Assembly (NCBI GenBank): GCA_045544655.1
Contig: JAZPZL010000185.1
Coordinates: 1 to 24,340, forward strand
Length of the DNA: 24,340 bases
Direction: 5' to 3'
Source: RGIG5579 sp045544655
Lineage (GTDB): Bacteria; Bacillota; Clostridia; Oscillospirales; SIG627
Shown: one piece after another, positions 22,249 to 24,340 of the stretch
Numbering within the stretch: the stretch's first letter is position 1
Layout: each line of letters opens with the position of its first letter
The notes under the pieces: model-generated
Seen by the model: the letters and a program-made list of their open reading frames with translations, nothing else
What the model was told of the DNA's origin: nothing
Database searches by the model: none
Made by a program: the position numbers and the translations under genes

Positions 22249-22506
22249 TCAGAAGAGACTGATCTTAAAATCATCCAAAGTTTTGCCGACGGCAAGAGAA
22301 AGCTTATGCTGCTTTTCCGCACACTTCTTGCAAATAATTTGATCCTCCGTGGCAAAAAAGTCCTCCACAATATTAGGCTCGTAACCTGTTCCAATAAAGA
22401 AATCACCGCAATCGTCACAGTTATGAACCAGCTTGGGAACGGTTGTAATCACGGCGATCACGATGATCGCGGCAATTGCCAGGGATACAATCTTTTTTAC
22501 GTCCAT
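22249..22506 (-). CDS. Small membrane-anchored protein with two CxxC pairs
   Basis: 85 residues. One N-terminal membrane helix (about 6-26) precedes a short soluble part with Cys30-x2-Cys33 and Cys59-x2-Cys62, the spacing of a zinc ribbon. It is small but has a plausible start (ATG at 22506 after CAGGGT) and lies between clpP and the sigma-like gene in the same direction, 19 bases after clpP. I do not recognise a family; a zinc-ribbon adaptor or redox sensor are the two reasonable guesses. Confidence 0.65.
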   Translation of the reverse strand: MDVKKIVSLAIAAIIVIAVITTVPKLVHNCDDCGDFFIGTGYEPNIVEDFFATEDQIICKKCAEKQHKLSLAVGKTLDDFKISLF

Positions 22507-22525
22507 AAAAGACCCTGCCTTTCGA

Positions 22526-23110
22526 TTATTTCACGTCTGAAATGATATGGTCGATGATGCCGTACTTCAAAGCATCTTCTGCAAACATCCAATTGTTTCG
22601 ATCCGTTGCAAGCTCGGTTTCCTCCAGGGTGTGTCCGGTATTCTTCGCCAAGATCTCATTTAATCGGGTCTTGACGCGCTGCATATGCTGAGACTCGATC
22701 AGAATATCGGATGCCTGACCGGAAGCACCGCCCAAGACCTGGTGGATCATGACCTGGCTGTTTTCCAGAGCATAACGCTTGCCCTTGGTACCTGCAGCCA
22801 AAAGAAATGCACCCATACTTGCCGCCATACCCACGCAAACGGTGGATACGTCACACTTCAGTTTGCGAATGGTATCGTAAATTCCAAAGCCGGCAGATAC
22901 GGAGCCGCCGGGAGAATTGATGTAAATGCAAATATCCTTATCGGGGTCTACAGACTCCAAATAAAGAAGCTGTGCGATGATCGAGCAAGCAAGATCATCA
23001 TTCACCTCGTTAAACATCAAAATAATTCTGTCCTTCAGCAGACGGGAAAACAGGTCGTAGCCTCGCTCCATTCCGCCTTCCTTCTCAAAAAATGACGGGG
23101 TTGCAATCAT
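22526..23110 (-). CDS. clpP: ClpP-type serine protease
   Basis: 194 residues with AGGAGG before the ATG. The full catalytic triad is present: Ser98 in GMAASMGAFLLAAG, His123 in MIHQVLGG, and Asp170 in ATDRNNWM. The INSPGGSVSAG oxyanion segment and 'LKYGIIDHII' C-terminus are typical. ClpP forms a double heptamer that degrades proteins fed by ClpX or ClpC-type unfoldases. The expected clpX or tig neighbours are absent; instead it follows, by 15 bases, a VirD4-like ATPase and is part of an operon with a CbbX-like AAA+ ATPase. It is probably a second, specialised ClpP, though it could be the only one if clpX is elsewhere. Confidence 0.93.
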   Translation of the reverse strand: MIATPSFFEKEGGMERGYDLFSRLLKDRIILMFNEVNDDLACSIIAQLLYLESVDPDKDICIYINSPGGSVSAGFGIYDTIRKLKCDVSTVCVGMAASMGAFLLAAGTKGKRYALENSQVMIHQVLGGASGQASDILIESQHMQRVKTRLNEILAKNTGHTLEETELATDRNNWMFAEDALKYGIIDHIISDVK

Positions 23111-23125
23111 ATTTTTATCCTCCTA

Positions 23126-24340
23126 TTAATCGTTATCATTGTCAACATCTTCTGATTTTTTCAAGATTTCATCCAAAATGCTTCTTCTGAAAGAGTTCCG
23201 ATCTGCCATGGATCTTCTGCCCAAATCAAATGCCTTGATCTGCTCTGCCCTCTCGGAAAAAGGACAGATCCGTTTTCCTTCAACAACGTCACGAAGCAAG
23301 GCATTCGCGGAAAATACGTCAACGGAGGGCATAGAAAACGGCTTCAATTCCACGGATTCATAGCCCTTGAATGCCTCGTAGGAATCAATATCCGCCATTT
23401 CCGTAATGATGGGGTACTGACGGGCGTGCATAATCAAAGCCTCACCTTTTTCTTTATCCAGGCGCTGAAGCTCGGATACGGAGATCAGTCGACGGGGATT
23501 CTCTCCGCCTGACACGTTTCCGCAAAGCTCACTGATCTCACGCAAAAGATCCAGCTCCTTGGACGTCAGGAACACCCAGTTATCACAGTTACCCTTGATG
23601 GTATCCGCATCCTCCCCGTATTTTCCCCGAAGCTGATGCAAGCTCTGGGCAACCAGGTAATACCGCATATTTCGGCTTCTCGCCGCAGAGATCATAGCGG
23701 GCATATCGGGAACCTTCGGCATATTACAAAACTCGTCCAAAACAAAATTTACACGGACGGGGAGCTTGAAATCCTTCTCCTTTTGCGCTTCAGAGATCAA
23801 AACCTCGTACGCCTGCTTTACAAAGGTGGTAACCAAAAAGTGATAGGTGGTTTTTTCATCGGGTACGATGAGATATACAGCCGTTTTTTCTCTGCCGATA
23901 TTCCACATATTAAAGGTATTGCCCGAGAGCATTTTTGCCAGATTCTCCTGAGTCGTGAAAATGCGGAGCATACTGTAAAGAGAAACGTAAATGCTGCGCT
24001 TTGTATTCTCAGCCGCTACGAAAACGCCGCGGTAATTCATGCCGGCAATACTGCTTTCCTTCATTCTGGAGGAAAGGGCTGACAAAGGCGTTTCATTATC
24101 GTGGGAGCAAAGGCCTGCAAGGCTTACCACGTTCATTTCGGAAGGGGTCGCCTCTTCCGCCATCAAAAGCAGATTAGCAAGGGCGAAGGAGGAAGCCATT
24201 TCCACCCAAAAAACGTCCTTCGTGCTGGCGTACTGAGGTGCTGCAATGGTAGCAATAAAATCGTTAAACATTGAAATTGCATTTTCCTGATTTCCAGAAT
24301 GATACAGCTCATAAGGCAATGAGAGGGGGTTCCACATATC
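23126..24340 (-). CDS. VirD4/TraG-like type IV coupling ATPase, C-terminal part
   Basis: 404 codons open to the right edge, so the start and the Walker A loop are not in the window. 'YNP'-like WNPLSLPYE and 'DVFWVEMASSFALANLL' match TraG/VirD4 couplers. Walker B is VNFVLDEFCNMP (near residue 200 of the visible part). It is followed by 'MPAMISAARSRNMRYYLVAQSLHQLRGKYG', DTIKGNCDNWVFLTS and the C-terminal 'KEKGEALIM' region, all hallmarks of this family. Such hexameric ATPases bring DNA or protein substrates to a type IV secretion channel. No relaxase or channel gene is visible, so a conjugation role cannot be claimed. It is the first visible gene of the co-directional cluster and lies 15 bases before clpP. 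Confidence 0.88.
   Translation of the reverse strand, partial: DMWNPLSLPYELYHSGNQENAISMFNDFIATIAAPQYASTKDVFWVEMASSFALANLLLMAEEATPSEMNVVSLAGLCSHDNETPLSALSSRMKESSIAGMNYRGVFVAAENTKRSIYVSLYSMLRIFTTQENLAKMLSGNTFNMWNIGREKTAVYLIVPDEKTTYHFLVTTFVKQAYEVLISEAQKEKDFKLPVRVNFVLDEFCNMPKVPDMPAMISAARSRNMRYYLVAQSLHQLRGKYGEDADTIKGNCDNWVFLTSKELDLLREISELCGNVSGGENPRRLISVSELQRLDKEKGEALIMHARQYPIITEMADIDSYEAFKGYESVELKPFSMPSVDVFSANALLRDVVEGKRICPFSERAEQIKAFDLGRRSMADRNSFRRSILDEILKKSEDVDNDND

Noticed and set aside
1..24340. A complete integrative element bounded by the left recombinase and the right coupling ATPase
   Set aside because: Between them lie rpmE, hflX, a topoisomerase subunit and xpt, ordinary chromosome genes, and I saw no attachment repeats or relaxase.

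Overview
The window looks like chromosomal DNA of a low-to-mid GC Gram-positive bacterium of the Clostridia. The basis is strong Shine-Dalgarno sites (AGGAGG types), a CwlD-like cortex/cell-wall amidase, a zinc-type L31, a B. subtilis-length xanthine phosphoribosyltransferase, and many intrinsic terminators with long T runs. I cannot place it to genus. There are 21 protein-coding genes (one split by a frameshift, two cut by the window edges). I saw no rRNA, tRNA, CRISPR array or insertion sequence.

Left part (1-3106, minus strand): the first 61 codons of a tyrosine recombinase, preceded in the same direction by two related secreted, membrane-anchored proteins with a DOMON/CBM9-like N-terminal region. 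A 216-base divergent intergenic region with several inverted repeats separates them from the next block.

Middle part (3323-8697, plus strand): a small membrane protein; a CwlD-like amidase whose ribosome-binding site lies inside a terminator-like hairpin; rpmE with a clear sigma-A promoter; hflX; and a type IIA topoisomerase A subunit whose reading frame is broken by one missing base near codon 65.

Metabolic and transport part (8740-16396): an AraC-family regulator divergent from a translationally coupled pair of FAD-dependent oxidoreductase-like proteins; convergent xpt; a secreted Cthe_2159-type beta-helix protein; and a cation diffusion facilitator with a nine-histidine C-terminus, divergent from a TetR-family regulator that itself carries a histidine cluster. 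Perfect bidirectional terminators separate the convergent units.

Right part (16438-24340, minus strand): the most unusual region, about 7.9 kb of tightly spaced co-directional genes running off the right edge. In transcription order: a VirD4/TraG-like coupling ATPase (partial), a ClpP without its own unfoldase, a small membrane protein with two CxxC pairs, an atypical sigma factor, a ZAS-type anti-sigma protein overlapping it by 4 bases, a two-module CbbX/SpoVK-like AAA+ ATPase ending in Leu-Gly-Phe-Ile, a YbjN-family protein, a membrane protein with two Rossmann (TrkA-N-like) domains and a C-terminal RyR-like domain, and a 91-residue stand-alone piece of the FtsK/SpoIIIE alpha domain. I recognise most parts but not the combination. 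My inference is a membrane-centred sensing and protein-remodelling (or transfer) system with its own sigma/anti-sigma control. Its function cannot be read from sequence alone.
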